A DNA stretch of 64,000 nucleotides from Arenibacter algicola (GTDB lineage Bacteria; Bacteroidota; Bacteroidia; Flavobacteriales; Flavobacteriaceae), in assembly GCF_018860365.1 (NCBI RefSeq), contig NZ_JAHKPO010000018.1, forward strand, positions 1 to 64,000, read 5' to 3'. The translations under genes were made by a program, and so were the position numbers. Shown here in pieces: positions 28,124 through 37,624 of the stretch. The notes beneath the pieces are model-generated. The model did no database searches. It saw nothing but the letters and a program-made list of their open reading frames with translations, and was not told the DNA's origin. The stretch's first letter is position 1. The number at the start of each line of letters is the position of its first letter.

Positions 28124-28960
28124 TTAAAATTGTGGAATTACCATAAAAGGTATAGTAACGTGGAAACCTATTTTTTTGATAACAGGTTCAATAAAAAGTC
28201 GCTCCATAAAAGTATGTTTGTTCTGAACCATGACCAGAAGGTTGATTTTTTCTTTGGACTGGAAGGCATTGATAGCGTCTATAATTTCATTATTGGGAAC
28301 ATCGTGGAATAATGCCTTGTTACCCAAAATCTTTTCAAGGCCTTTCTTTTGCTTCTCTTGATCCGGGGTAAGTTCATAGCCTGTGGATACGTGTAACACA
28401 TTTATTTGGGATCCATGCTCATTGGCTATTTCCAATAGGGGGCTTAATTTTTCCTGTTTGTATACAATCTCATAGTCTGTTGGAAATAATATTTCCAATG
28501 GATTCTCGTATTCAAAATTGGGGGGTACTACTAGAACAGGGCAATTGGCTTTTCTTATGACATGTACCGTATTTGTCCCAAAGAGGATTTCCTCGGCCCC
28601 TGTGGCCCCTTTGGTGCCCATTACTACCAAATGTATACCTTCGGATTCAACGGTTTCCATAACTTCGTTCACTAGGGTGTTGAAAGCGGTGTGAATAACA
28701 ATACTGTGATTAGGGTTGTTGTATTCCTTTTCCAAACGGCTTTTTAGTTTTTCCAGTTGGGTCATGGATGTTTCCTGCATTACATCTCCCAAGCCTATGA
28801 GTCCCGGACTTCCAACCAAGTATTCCGCGTTGTACACTGGCGGCATATAGGTATGCATAAGGTAGAATTTACATTTTGCATTTTTGAAGATTTTTAGGGC
28901 GTAGCTAATGGCCTTAATGGAGTTGTCTGAAAAATCAGTGGGAAGCAATATTCTTTTCAT
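28124..28960 (-). CDS. tandem-domain universal stress protein
   Basis: 278 residues. Domain 1 has ILLPTDFSDNSIKAISYA and loop GTKGATGAEEILFGT. Domain 2 has ILFPTDY and the degenerate-loop motif VQNKHTFMERLFIEPVIKKIG. It shares the central box 29014-29025 with the divergent thioredoxin gene; its start is 54 bp from the box. Confidence 0.9.
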   Translation of the reverse strand: MKRILLPTDFSDNSIKAISYALKIFKNAKCKFYLMHTYMPPVYNAEYLVGSPGLIGLGDVMQETSMTQLEKLKSRLEKEYNNPNHSIVIHTAFNTLVNEVMETVESEGIHLVVMGTKGATGAEEILFGTNTVHVIRKANCPVLVVPPNFEYENPLEILFPTDYEIVYKQEKLSPLLEIANEHGSQINVLHVSTGYELTPDQEKQKKGLEKILGNKALFHDVPNNEIIDAINAFQSKEKINLLVMVQNKHTFMERLFIEPVIKKIGFHVTIPFMVIPQF

Positions 28961-29013
28961 AGTGTTTATTACATTAGTATGGTAAAACTAAAGCAGAAGA
29001 ATTTTGAAAACCA

Positions 29014-29025
29014 TGATATTGGTCA
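29014..29025. promoter_or_regulatory. TGAY-N4-RTCA box, divergent (Usp and thioredoxin promoters)
   Basis: TGATATTGGTCA lies between two divergent genes. Minus-strand -7: TAGTTTTA at 28990-28983. Plus-strand -7: TAATTTTA at 29049-29056. Both are exactly 29.5 bp from the box centre, so one site can activate both directions. Confidence 0.8.
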
Positions 29026-29074
29026 GTTCCATATTCTCTTTGTTTAGGTAATTTTACTTTTCAAAAATTTAATT

Positions 29075-29374
29075 ATGAAGGATAGTTTTAACAATATTAT
29101 CAATTCTGAAACCCCTGTTCTGGTAGATTTTCACGCGGATTGGTGCGGACCTTGTAAAATGTTGGCGCCCATTTTAAAACAGGTCAAGGAAGAAATGGGT
29201 AATGCCCTAAAAATTGTAAAGATTGATGTGGACAAGAATCAATCCTTGGCCAGTACTTATCAAGTTAGGGGGGTACCTACCATGTTGCTGTTTAAAAACG
29301 GAAAGCAGGTTTGGCGACAATCCGGCGTGCTTCAAAAGAACGACATACTACATGTTGTTAAACAACATATTTAA
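29075..29374 (+). CDS. trxA: thioredoxin
   Basis: 99 residues, the normal thioredoxin length. The active site is W23-C24-G25-P26-C27 (DFHADWCGPCKM), with the cis-Pro in RGVPTMLLF. It reduces protein disulfides in the cytoplasm. It shares a divergent box with a Usp gene and is convergent with the Usp at 29419. It is probably a stress-specific paralogue and not the only thioredoxin of the cell. Confidence 0.93.
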   Translation: MKDSFNNIINSETPVLVDFHADWCGPCKMLAPILKQVKEEMGNALKIVKIDVDKNQSLASTYQVRGVPTMLLFKNGKQVWRQSGVLQKNDILHVVKQHI

Positions 29375-29418
29375 AGGGCGGTACTAAGGATTCGCCCGGC
29401 AATTAAAATCCAACATTC

Positions 29419-30258
29419 TTATTCGTGAACAATTAGAAATGGAATCTTGGTATGGTAGCTAATTTTTTCGACCGCTGGTTTAAATAGGATGCGTTCCAAG
29501 AAGTTTAGGTTCTTGGCTACCATGACCAACATATCCAGATCCCTACTTTCTACAAATGCTTGTACTGCATCATCCAAGTTCTTTACGGTAAGGGTATGGA
29601 AGGAATGTTCGTTTTCCCTAAAATAATTCTTTAAAAATTCCTTGTTCTTCATCTGGAGATCGCTGAGGTCCTTTCCTTTTTGGGACACATGTAGGAAGCG
29701 CAGTGCAGAGTTGTGCATTATTGCAAGTTCCTTGATATGGTTCAGGACCTTTATATCATAGCTCAATTGGAAATCTGTAGGAAACCCAATTTCCCGGGGG
29801 TTATTATACTCGGCGTCTTCGGGCACGGCCAGAACAGCACATCGTACTTTGGTAAGAACATTGCCGGTGTTGCTTCCCAAGGAAACGGCTTTAAGGCCGG
29901 TGGCCCCTTTGGTTCCCATTATGATCAGGTCAATATTTTTATCCTTTACTTCTTGCTTAATATGATCTGTAAAAAATCCGTATAGCGCTGTTGTATTAAA
30001 GGTATGTTTTGTGTTAAGGGGCAAACGTCCAATCTCTTTAAGCAAATCTTCCAATTTTTCTTTGCTCTCCTTAAGAATGTTTTCCTCCAGAAGTTCCGGT
30101 GAAGCATACATGGCTGCCTCACCACCCGAATTATAGGAAATAGGATTTATATGTATAATATGAAACGTACATCTGGTTTTGGAGTACAATGCGGTTCCAT
30201 ATTTAATGGCATTCCAGGCATTGTCAGAGAAGTCGGTCGGGATCAATATATTTTTCAT
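29419..30258 (-). CDS. tandem-domain universal stress protein
   Basis: 279 residues. Domain 1 has ILIPTDFSDNAWNAIKYG and loop GTKGATGLKAVSLGSNTG. Domain 2 has IGFPTDF and VAKNLNFLERILFKPAVEKIS, ending in HE. It is closest to the protein at 34092, with the same K-N-L-N-F and C-terminal HE, suggesting a recent duplication. Its box at 30346 lies 88 bp upstream, giving a longer leader than its neighbours. Confidence 0.9.
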   Translation of the reverse strand: MKNILIPTDFSDNAWNAIKYGTALYSKTRCTFHIIHINPISYNSGGEAAMYASPELLEENILKESKEKLEDLLKEIGRLPLNTKHTFNTTALYGFFTDHIKQEVKDKNIDLIIMGTKGATGLKAVSLGSNTGNVLTKVRCAVLAVPEDAEYNNPREIGFPTDFQLSYDIKVLNHIKELAIMHNSALRFLHVSQKGKDLSDLQMKNKEFLKNYFRENEHSFHTLTVKNLDDAVQAFVESRDLDMLVMVAKNLNFLERILFKPAVEKISYHTKIPFLIVHE

Positions 30259-30345
30259 GTAAGTTGTTTTATCGGTTCAATACTGTTCGGTTTTGTTGGC
30301 AAGCTTCAATGAATTAAAATTAAGCCCTCCTTAATTGTTTCCCAA

Positions 30346-30357
30346 TGACATATATCA
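30346..30357. promoter_or_regulatory. TGAY-N4-RTCA box (Usp 29419 promoter)
   Basis: TGACATATATCA. The minus-strand -7 element TAATTTTA runs 30322-30315, 29.5 bp from the centre. Confidence 0.72.
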
Positions 30358-30392
30358 TGTTGATTGTAATAGTCGCAAAATGGGAGTGGTAT

Positions 30393-31253
30393 TTAGGGTT
30401 CTATTAGGGGGAATATTAAAAAAGGTACTTCCGTATTAAAAGCTACCCGCTTAATAACATTTTCTTTGGTAAGCTTCTCAAAGAAACTATGCCAATAATT
30501 TACCATGGCGATCATTCCTATATTTTCATTTTCATGGGTATAGCCATTTATTGCCCCTGAAATATTGTTATGTCCCTTAACCTCTTTAAAATTGTATTCT
30601 AGACTAATGAACCGTTTGGGCAATGAATCTTTGGCAGTTTTTTGATGGGGTTGCAATTCCTTGCCCGTATCAATATGTACAATGCTTATTTTGGAGTCCC
30701 ATAATTTTGCCAATCCTATTAGCGGTACTAATTCTACCTCACTATAAATATGTTCAAAATTTGTGGCAAAGGCTATTTCATCGGGAAGATCAAAATCATA
30801 ATTTTCCGGAACGGCAATGATAGGGCAGAAGTCTATTTTCTGTATAATCCTTACCGTGTTACTGCCCATAAATACCTCTTTCAGTGCAGAGGAACCTTTG
30901 GTTCCCATAAAAATGTATTGTATGCCTTCATCTATTGTGGTTCTTGCTATCGCATTAACCAAGGAATCGGCAATACTTAATCCCTTAAAGGTGTGCTTAC
31001 TATTTTTGTTTTTGGATTCCAATTCGTCTATTAGGGATTTTATGTCTCTCTTGGATTCGTCTTTTATTGCCCTAAATAGGCGGGTGTCCTTTGCCTTGCC
31101 CATAGTACTGCTAAGATTGGATGCCCCAACTTCAAAGGCATGCAAAACATAGAAAACACATTTCACCTTTTCAAAAAGGTAGACGGCGTAGTCTATGGCA
31201 TTGCGGGCGTTGGTAGAGAAATCTGTAGGTAGGAGTATATGTTTTGCTTTCAT
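30393..31253 (-). CDS. tandem-domain universal stress protein
   Basis: 286 residues. Domain 1 has ILLPTDFSTNARNAIDYA and loop GTKGSSALKEVFMGSN. Domain 2 has IAFATNF and VNYWHSFFEKLTKENVIKRVA. It lies 165 bp after the Usp at 31419. I see no TGAY-N4-RTCA box in that gap, so it is probably read through from upstream or has a separate promoter. Confidence 0.9.
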   Translation of the reverse strand: MKAKHILLPTDFSTNARNAIDYAVYLFEKVKCVFYVLHAFEVGASNLSSTMGKAKDTRLFRAIKDESKRDIKSLIDELESKNKNSKHTFKGLSIADSLVNAIARTTIDEGIQYIFMGTKGSSALKEVFMGSNTVRIIQKIDFCPIIAVPENYDFDLPDEIAFATNFEHIYSEVELVPLIGLAKLWDSKISIVHIDTGKELQPHQKTAKDSLPKRFISLEYNFKEVKGHNNISGAINGYTHENENIGMIAMVNYWHSFFEKLTKENVIKRVAFNTEVPFLIFPLIEP

Positions 31254-31418
31254 GTGTTTGTTTTTATTGCTCTTAGGAGATACACCGGCTTGAAAGATTC
31301 GTTCTGTCGTGTGTCGCCTTTGATGATTAAAAAATGTTAAGGCCCTTTCTGAATAGTAATATTCTGAATCATGTGGGGCTAATTTTATAAATGGTTGAAC
31401 GGTTTTTAGTAGCTCCTC

Positions 31419-32267
31419 CTATGATTGCCCTGGAAGAAACAAGACCGGCACCATGGAATGGAAGGCTATTTTTTTAATAACTGGCTCATCTATAATTCTC
31501 TCCCAAAAGCTATGCCGGTATCTCACCATGGTAAGTAGATCCGCCCTTGTTTCGTTTACGTACTGCTCTACACCGTCCGCAATATTGGATTCGAATCTAA
31601 GTTCATGAAGGGAATATTTATAACTGGCCAACCGTTGTTCCAAAATTTTCAGGTTCGCTTTCTGGACATCGGTGAGAATAAATTCTACCGCCACATGTAT
31701 CACCTGTATTGCTGTGTTCCAAAGTTTTATAAGTTCTATCATGGACAATAGTTCAAACTTTTCATACTTTCTGGTATAATCCGTTGGAAAGACAAGTGTC
31801 TTTAGCTGTTGGAAGTTAAAGTCCTTGGGAACCACTAAAATGGAAATATTTTTAAGTTGTTTTAAGATTTTCACCGTATTGCTGCCCATAAAGACTTCCT
31901 TTGCACCAGTAGCCCCTTGAGTACCCATAACAACGAGATCTATATCTTTGACAGATACCAATTCCCTGACCGAGCCTTCCAAAGTATCGGATCTGGAAAT
32001 AGTTTCAAAACTGTGGTTGGGGTTGTTGTGGTTTTGGTTCAGGTAGGACAAAATCTTATCAAGTTCCTTAGCTGAATTCTGTGCCAAGGAGTCATAAACG
32101 ACGCCTAGTCGCTGTTGACTTTTTTGCCCCAACATGTTCATGGCTTTTGGTTCATAGGCATGTAAAATGAGAAACTTACATTGTACATCGGCATAGAGTT
32201 TTAATGCTGTAAATATGGCATTCCAGGCATTATCGGAAAAATCGGTAGGCAGCAGGATTTTTTTCAT
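31419..32267 (-). CDS. tandem-domain universal stress protein
   Basis: 282 residues starting at the ATG at 32267 (MKKILLPTDFSDNAWNAIFT). This start overlaps the upstream Usp stop by four bases (ATGA); a longer frame to 32297 lies inside that gene and is unlikely. The domain 1 loop is GTQGATGAKEVFMGSN. Domain 2 has LVFPTDY and VRYRHSFWERIIDEPVIKKIA. It is the third gene of the four-Usp run from the box at 34050. Confidence 0.88.
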   Translation of the reverse strand: MKKILLPTDFSDNAWNAIFTALKLYADVQCKFLILHAYEPKAMNMLGQKSQQRLGVVYDSLAQNSAKELDKILSYLNQNHNNPNHSFETISRSDTLEGSVRELVSVKDIDLVVMGTQGATGAKEVFMGSNTVKILKQLKNISILVVPKDFNFQQLKTLVFPTDYTRKYEKFELLSMIELIKLWNTAIQVIHVAVEFILTDVQKANLKILEQRLASYKYSLHELRFESNIADGVEQYVNETRADLLTMVRYRHSFWERIIDEPVIKKIAFHSMVPVLFLPGQS

Positions 32268-33133
32268 GTTTTGGCTTTTTGAGGGAGGTCTTTCCAAGTA
32301 TCCGGTATTACCAAAAAGGGAATCCTCGAGTGGTACCCTATCGAGTCTAAGGTAGATTTTGTAATCAATCTTTCCAAAAATGAATGCTTCCTATTCATTA
32401 TTGCCAAAAGCCCAATTCTATGTTTTTCCACATATTCATGTATGGCATTGGGCATTAATTCGCCCTTTACCTGCTCAAAGCAATGGTCCATGGTTTCAAG
32501 GAAAATGCCTAGGGCTTTTTTATGGACATTTTGTTTCTCGTCAAGAGCATAGTCCTCCTTAACATTCAGTACTATCAATTTAGCCTTATGCACTTTGGAT
32601 ATTTCTGCCAGAAAGCCTAATGATTTGGGGTCATAGGGCGTGGTGTAATCTGTTGGGAAAACTATGGAATCAATTTCCTTAAAGGCATAACCATTGGGAA
32701 TGGCCAATACCGGAATTCTGGCTTTTTTGATGACATGGACGGTCTGGGTTCCCAAAAAGATTTCCTTGGCTCCTGTAGCCCCTTGGGTTCCCATGGCAAT
32801 GATGTCTATGCCCTCCCGTTCTGTAACCTCTTCAATTTCATCGGTCAGAATATTAAAGGATGAAATGGTCTTGAATTGATGGTTCTTATTGGGATATTGC
32901 TTCCTTATATCCCTTAGTGTTTTTTCCAAACCTGCCTGGGCCGTCTCGACCCCCTTGTCGGGAATAGCACTGTTGACCGGACCGCCCATCATATAATCTA
33001 CCCTATAAAATGTGGGGGTATAGGTGTGAAGTATATAGAAAAGACATTTTTCATTTTGGAAATAATTCACCGTATACACGATAGCGTTCCAGGCATTGGC
33101 GGAAAAATCGGTGGGCAATAATATTTTTTTCAT
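32264..33133 (-). CDS. tandem-domain universal stress protein
   Basis: 289 residues. Domain 1 has ILLPTDFSANAWNAIVYT and loop GTQGATGAKEIFLGTQT (GT in place of GS). Domain 2 has IVFPTDY and MNRKHSFLERLITKSTLDSIG. It lies 17 bp after the Usp at 33151 and overlaps the next gene by four bases, indicating one transcript. Confidence 0.9.
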   Translation of the reverse strand: MKKILLPTDFSANAWNAIVYTVNYFQNEKCLFYILHTYTPTFYRVDYMMGGPVNSAIPDKGVETAQAGLEKTLRDIRKQYPNKNHQFKTISSFNILTDEIEEVTEREGIDIIAMGTQGATGAKEIFLGTQTVHVIKKARIPVLAIPNGYAFKEIDSIVFPTDYTTPYDPKSLGFLAEISKVHKAKLIVLNVKEDYALDEKQNVHKKALGIFLETMDHCFEQVKGELMPNAIHEYVEKHRIGLLAIMNRKHSFLERLITKSTLDSIGYHSRIPFLVIPDTWKDLPQKAKT

Positions 33134-33150
33134 CCTTGCTTCTTTTTAAA

Positions 33151-33996
33151 TTATCGGGGTAGATTCTGCATCACCAAAAAAGGCAGCTTTAATCGTAGCC
33201 CAATTTCGTCTACGGTTGATCTGTATAGCATATCTTCCAAGAATGAATGGCGCGAGTTTACCATGACTAAAAGGTTTATGTTATTCTTTTTGATGTAATC
33301 CATTATGGCCTCCGCCTTATTCTTAGTGGGAAGTCTTTCAAAAAACAGGAAGGCCTCTGCCAAAGATTCCTTAAGGAAACGTTGGTTGTCTATCTGCCTG
33401 TTGCTTAAATCTTCGAAGTCTGAAATATAAAGGCAATGGATTTCCGATTTAAATTCGGATGCCAAGGTGTTCAACAACTTCAATTCCCTACGCTTATATG
33501 GCAGCATATAATCTGTGGGAAACAATATTTTTTTGGGCTGATGATATTTATAGTCCAAAGGTATTGCCAGCACAGGGCACTGTACGTATTTGAAAACCTG
33601 TACCGTATGGCTGCCGAAGGTAAGTTTTTTGTCGGCAGTTTGCCCTTTTGTACCCATTATCACTAGGTCAACATTTATTTGATTGACAAAATCGTTGACT
33701 GCATCCACCAAAGTGTCGAATGCCGAGAGCGTTTCATAAGTGTGTTTTGGATTACTCTCCCTAGCGGTAAGTTTTTGGATAAGATCCTTTAAAGATTTAT
33801 CCGTAGTATTCTTAACAGTTTTCTTTTGATCTTCAATAGAGGTTTCCCCATTAGTCTTGAACGGGCCATAAACCTCGTCTGCATAAGCATGTAAAAAGTA
33901 GAAATTGGCGCGTTCGCATTTGTAAAGATTCAGTGCATAATCTATTGCATGCATTGCACTATTGGAAAAATCGGTAGGAATCAAAACTGTTTTCAT
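33151..33996 (-). CDS. tandem-domain universal stress protein
   Basis: 281 residues. Domain 1 has VLIPTDFSNSAMHAIDYA and loop GTKGQTADKKLTFGSHT. Domain 2 has ILFPTDY and VNSRHSFLEDMLYRSTVDEIG. It is the first gene of the Usp run 33151-32264-31419 (and perhaps 30393), with its box 54 bp upstream. Confidence 0.9.
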   Translation of the reverse strand: MKTVLIPTDFSNSAMHAIDYALNLYKCERANFYFLHAYADEVYGPFKTNGETSIEDQKKTVKNTTDKSLKDLIQKLTARESNPKHTYETLSAFDTLVDAVNDFVNQINVDLVIMGTKGQTADKKLTFGSHTVQVFKYVQCPVLAIPLDYKYHQPKKILFPTDYMLPYKRRELKLLNTLASEFKSEIHCLYISDFEDLSNRQIDNQRFLKESLAEAFLFFERLPTKNKAEAIMDYIKKNNINLLVMVNSRHSFLEDMLYRSTVDEIGLRLKLPFLVMQNLPR

Positions 33997-34049
33997 GGGT
34001 TTTCTTTTGTATACCTACCAAAGTTATTGGTAGGGACATATAAAACCTA

Positions 34050-34061
34050 TGACATTTATCA
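34050..34061. promoter_or_regulatory. TGAY-N4-RTCA box (multi-Usp operon promoter)
   Basis: TGACATTTATCA. The minus-strand -7 TAACTTTG at 34026-34019 is a full TAnnTTTG match, 29.5 bp from the centre. Confidence 0.8.
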
Positions 34062-34091
34062 GTAGCCCAATATCAACATAGGGGAGAGCGT

Positions 34092-34928
34092 TTATTCGTG
34101 CAGGACAAGTAAAGGAACGCTGGTCTGAAAACTAATCTTTTTAATGGTGGTGTCGAACAGCAGTTGTTGCAGAAAATTAAGGTTCTTGGCCACCATGATT
34201 ACCATATCTATTTTCTCGCTGACCACAAATTGCTCAATGGCACTTTTTGCTTTTTCATGTTTTAGGTTGTGGATACTATGCGATTTTTCATAAAGCTCCA
34301 GTAAATAGTCCTTTAGATAGACCATGTTCTGATTTTGGGCTTCATTTAATTGAACATTGGGCTTGGAGACATTAACAACTCGGAGATTGGCTTTGGTGAT
34401 ACGGAGCATTTTTGAAATCGCCTCCAAAATAGAATGGGAATAGAAAATATTGTAATCGGTAGGAAAGGCAATTTCCTTGGGGATGCACTGCACCGCTTTT
34501 TCCGGAATCACCAATAGATTACAAGGTACTTTGGTCATGACATTGCCGCTATTACTGCCCAAAATGGTTTCTTTTAGACCCGAAGCCCCTTTGGTCCCCA
34601 TGACAATTAGATTTATCTTTTTGTCCATTACGGTCTTGCGAATAATATCTATGAGATTTCCGTATTCATGGAGGGCAATAAAGTTATGTTCTTTATTGGT
34701 GGTAATGGTCTTGATGCGGGCAAAGGTATCTGCCAGATTATCCCTAAGGGCCATATTCACGGCTTTGGAAGGCATAATAAAGGAATTGCTGTCCACACCG
34801 GATTGACTTAGGGCATCAACATGGAGTACGTAAAAATTACATGGGGCATCTTTAAAAAGCTTTATGGCATATTCAATAGCGTTCCAAGAATTTTTGGAAA
34901 AATCGGTAGGGAACAGTATATTCTTCAT
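34092..34928 (-). CDS. tandem-domain universal stress protein
   Basis: 278 residues. Domain 1 has ILFPTDFSKNSWNAIEYA and loop GTKGASGLKETILGSNSG. Domain 2 has IAFPTDY and VAKNLNFLQQLLFDTTIKKIS, ending in HE like the protein at 29419. It is monocistronic, with its own box at 34985. Confidence 0.9.
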   Translation of the reverse strand: MKNILFPTDFSKNSWNAIEYAIKLFKDAPCNFYVLHVDALSQSGVDSNSFIMPSKAVNMALRDNLADTFARIKTITTNKEHNFIALHEYGNLIDIIRKTVMDKKINLIVMGTKGASGLKETILGSNSGNVMTKVPCNLLVIPEKAVQCIPKEIAFPTDYNIFYSHSILEAISKMLRITKANLRVVNVSKPNVQLNEAQNQNMVYLKDYLLELYEKSHSIHNLKHEKAKSAIEQFVVSEKIDMVIMVAKNLNFLQQLLFDTTIKKISFQTSVPLLVLHE

Positions 34929-34984
34929 TCAAAATTATATAGCAACATTTGTACAAAACTAGACTTATGGCTATAATTGAAATA

Positions 34985-34996
34985 TGACATTGGTCA
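34985..34996. promoter_or_regulatory. TGAY-N4-RTCA box (Usp 34092 promoter)
   Basis: TGACATTGGTCA. The minus-strand -7 TAGTTTTG at 34961-34954 is a full TAnnTTTG match, 29.5 bp from the centre. Confidence 0.8.
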
Positions 34997-35028
34997 GTTT
35001 CCAATAAAATATAGTATTGGAAAAATGC

Positions 35029-36081
35029 TTAATTGATGTATTGCAGGGCCTTTAATTCCTTGATACGGATATTTCTTCCTTCAATATCTATAAGCCCTTC
35101 TTTTTTGAACCCGGAAAGTGTGCGTATAAGGCTTTCGGTGGCAATACCGGCTACACTGGCCAAATCGTTTCGGGAAATTTTAATGGGATCCTCGGTTTTT
35201 TTGTTCATTATTTCTGCAAACTGCAACAAGGTTTGCGCGGTTTTCTTACGAACGGAACTGTAGGCCATTTGCAACAATTGCTGTTTTATGTCCTTAATAT
35301 TTCCAGTAAGCAGTTCCATTAGTTCCAAGGAGATATTGTGGTTATTTTCCAATACCTGTTTTAGATTTTCCTTGGATATCCCGGCCAGTTCCACATCCTC
35401 AATGGCGGTTGCCGATTCTTGATACGGAATATTGTCTATAAAAGAGGTAAATCCTAAAAAGTCGTCTGCCCTATAGAGGGAAGTGATCAGTTCTTTTCCG
35501 TCCTCGTCCATAGTATGGCATTTTACCACTCCTTTTAGGATAAGATATATTTTATGCGAATATGTACCTTCTTGGTAGATAGTACTTCCTTGGAGAAAAC
35601 TAGTGGGCTCGCCATTGTCGTCAAAAAAATTCTTCAACTCGTTCAAGGTGCGTATCTGATCTTCCGGACCAGCAGTTCCTTGTGATCTTTCCTTTGCCAT
35701 GCGCCCCAAAAGTTCCACTTTTGCCAAACGACTTTCAATGGCATTTACAAGATCTTCCTCTTCAAAAGGCTTGGTAAGGTAATCGTCAGCGCCCAGATCC
35801 ATTCCCCGTCGTATCTCCTTGTGCTCGGTTTTGGCAGATAGGAATATAAAGGGAATGTGTCTGGTTTTTTCATCGGAAGACAAGTCCTTTAGAACGCCAT
35901 AACCATCCACTTCCGGCATCATAATGTCGCAGACGATAATATCCGGCAATTTTTCTTTGGCCATTTGAATACCAATTTTTCCGTTCGGGGCGGTAATCAT
36001 GGAGTAACCCGAAAGCTCCAAAAGCTCTTCGGTATTTTCGCGTAAGGCCCTATCGTCCTCGATCAATAAAATGGTCTTCAT
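35029..36081 (-). CDS. response regulator fused to a Crp/Fnr-type DNA-binding module (REC-cNMP-HTH)
   Basis: 350 residues. REC domain 1-120 has D9/D10, phospho-acceptor D52 in VCDIMMPEVDGYG, and K104 in YLTKPF. A cNMP-binding beta-roll (about 150-250) is followed by a dimer helix and the Crp/Fnr HTH (300-345). The recognition helix reads TESLIRTLSGF: E316 and R320 occupy the base-contacting Glu and Arg positions of FNR, while the FNR Ser is Ile. There is no N-terminal Cys cluster, so it is not an iron-sulfur sensor. It lies 7 bp after the PAS kinase gene. It is a candidate reader of the TGAY-N4-RTCA boxes. Confidence 0.88.
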   Translation of the reverse strand: MKTILLIEDDRALRENTEELLELSGYSMITAPNGKIGIQMAKEKLPDIIVCDIMMPEVDGYGVLKDLSSDEKTRHIPFIFLSAKTEHKEIRRGMDLGADDYLTKPFEEEDLVNAIESRLAKVELLGRMAKERSQGTAGPEDQIRTLNELKNFFDDNGEPTSFLQGSTIYQEGTYSHKIYLILKGVVKCHTMDEDGKELITSLYRADDFLGFTSFIDNIPYQESATAIEDVELAGISKENLKQVLENNHNISLELMELLTGNIKDIKQQLLQMAYSSVRKKTAQTLLQFAEIMNKKTEDPIKISRNDLASVAGIATESLIRTLSGFKKEGLIDIEGRNIRIKELKALQYIN

Positions 36082-36088
36082 TGTTCTT

Positions 36089-37600
36089 TCAATTTACGTT
36101 TTCTAATGGGATAACTATAGTAAAAATGGATCCCTTATTTTCTTCACTTCGAAATTCAATGGTGGAGCCAAGATTCTCCAAATGCTGTTTGGCAATATTA
36201 AGTCCAATGCCCGTACCTTGGTTCAATAATGCATTTTCCGCCCTGAAATAGCGATTGAATATATGTTTTTGGTCTTTTGCGGGTATGCCAATACCACGAT
36301 CAATAACTTCTATTAATATAGTATCTTTTCCCTTATCCACCGCTAGACTTATGGTTGTATCTTCAGGGGAATATTTAATGGCATTGTGAATTAGGTTGGA
36401 CAAGGCAAGTTCTAAGGTTTTTTCGTCAAATCTTATGAAAATGTCATCGATATTCTCAGGATATTGGATGGTTTGGCCCGCCTTAAGGAGCATGTTGGCA
36501 CCATAGACAACCTCGTTTATAATTTTGCTTAGAGGGAAAGTTTCGATCTTGTAATTTACCTTTCCTGAATCCAAACGCTCCACCGAAAGGAAATCGGTTA
36601 AAATGGTATCCAAATATCGTACTTTGTTCTTTATTGTTTCTACGTGTTTGTCGCGCTTTTCCTGTTGGTGACTTTCGGTATACTTGGCCAATAGCGTTAT
36701 AGAGGTAAGTATACTGCTCAAAGGGGTTTTGAATTCATGGGAAACCAAGGAAAGGAAGCGTGTTTTTAGTTCGTTCAGTTCTTTCTCCTTGGCCAGGGCT
36801 TCGGTAAGTTGTTTGGTACGCTCTTGGACCTTTTTTTCTAGTTTTTCCGTGTAACTTTTTCGTTCTGTGATATCGAGTATTATGGCAACAAAAACCTGCT
36901 CTTCACCAAGAATTGATAATTGAATATGCACTTCTACAGGATAAATAGATCCGTCCTTTCTTTGATGGTCTGTTTCAAACTTTACCTTATCCCTTTCTCC
37001 ATTCAACAACGGGTCTATAAGTAGTTTAAATTGTGGCACGTCCATATGGGGCTTAATATCCAATGGGGTCATGGCCTTAAAATCTTCCAGGTCATAGCCC
37101 ATATTTCGTTGGGCCTCTTTGTTGACATTTACAAAATGTAATGAGATAGCATCGAACACGTAGATTTCGTTCAAAGATTCATCAAAGATCCTGGCCCAAT
37201 GGCTAAGTTCCTTTTCCTTGATCTTACGTTCTGTAATATCGATAACTAGGGCCATTACATAGGTTTCGTCATAAAGCTTAAACGGATTTAGACCCGCCTC
37301 GACCGGAAATTCCTCGCCGTTTTTACGTACGCCGTGTAAATCCCTTCCCCGACCCATTTGTCGACGTTCACTTTTATCAATAAAGTCCTCCACATGGTGG
37401 CCGTGATGCCCGTGGTACCTTCTGGGTATAAGGGTGTCCAGGGGTTTTCCAAGAAGCTCGCCCTTATGGTAGCCAAACATTCTCCCGGCCGAGGAATTGG
37501 TGGCTACAATAAGCTGTTGGGTATTGACAACTATAATTCCTTCGGATACTCCTTCGGAAAGAAGGTTGAATATTTCACTGTTTTTTTGAAAGGCCTGCAT
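36089..37600 (-). CDS. PAS-PAS histidine kinase with FixL-like residues in PAS1
   Basis: 503 residues without membrane helices, so cytosolic. PAS1 (about 10-125) contains RYHGHHGHHVEDF and QMGRGRDLHG. Ungapped alignment with FixL places H66 at the heme-ligand His and R86 at the regulatory Arg. PAS2 (130-250) is followed by a coiled coil, HisKA with H288 in LVSHEFKTPLSS, and an HATPase with DRGIGIP and GTGIGLNI. The next gene is its REC-Crp partner. Heme binding is unproven, since similar His-rich PAS domains occur without heme. The box at 37625 is too close to its start to be its promoter. Confidence 0.85.
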   Translation of the reverse strand: MQAFQKNSEIFNLLSEGVSEGIIVVNTQQLIVATNSSAGRMFGYHKGELLGKPLDTLIPRRYHGHHGHHVEDFIDKSERRQMGRGRDLHGVRKNGEEFPVEAGLNPFKLYDETYVMALVIDITERKIKEKELSHWARIFDESLNEIYVFDAISLHFVNVNKEAQRNMGYDLEDFKAMTPLDIKPHMDVPQFKLLIDPLLNGERDKVKFETDHQRKDGSIYPVEVHIQLSILGEEQVFVAIILDITERKSYTEKLEKKVQERTKQLTEALAKEKELNELKTRFLSLVSHEFKTPLSSILTSITLLAKYTESHQQEKRDKHVETIKNKVRYLDTILTDFLSVERLDSGKVNYKIETFPLSKIINEVVYGANMLLKAGQTIQYPENIDDIFIRFDEKTLELALSNLIHNAIKYSPEDTTISLAVDKGKDTILIEVIDRGIGIPAKDQKHIFNRYFRAENALLNQGTGIGLNIAKQHLENLGSTIEFRSEENKGSIFTIVIPLENVN

Positions 37601-37624
37601 AAGCCAAAGATAAAATTTTTAAAC

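Noticed and set aside
31254-31418. Expected box upstream of the Usp at 30393
   Set aside because: I searched the 165-bp gap and found no TGAY-N4-RTCA; TGATGATTAAAAAATG does not fit.
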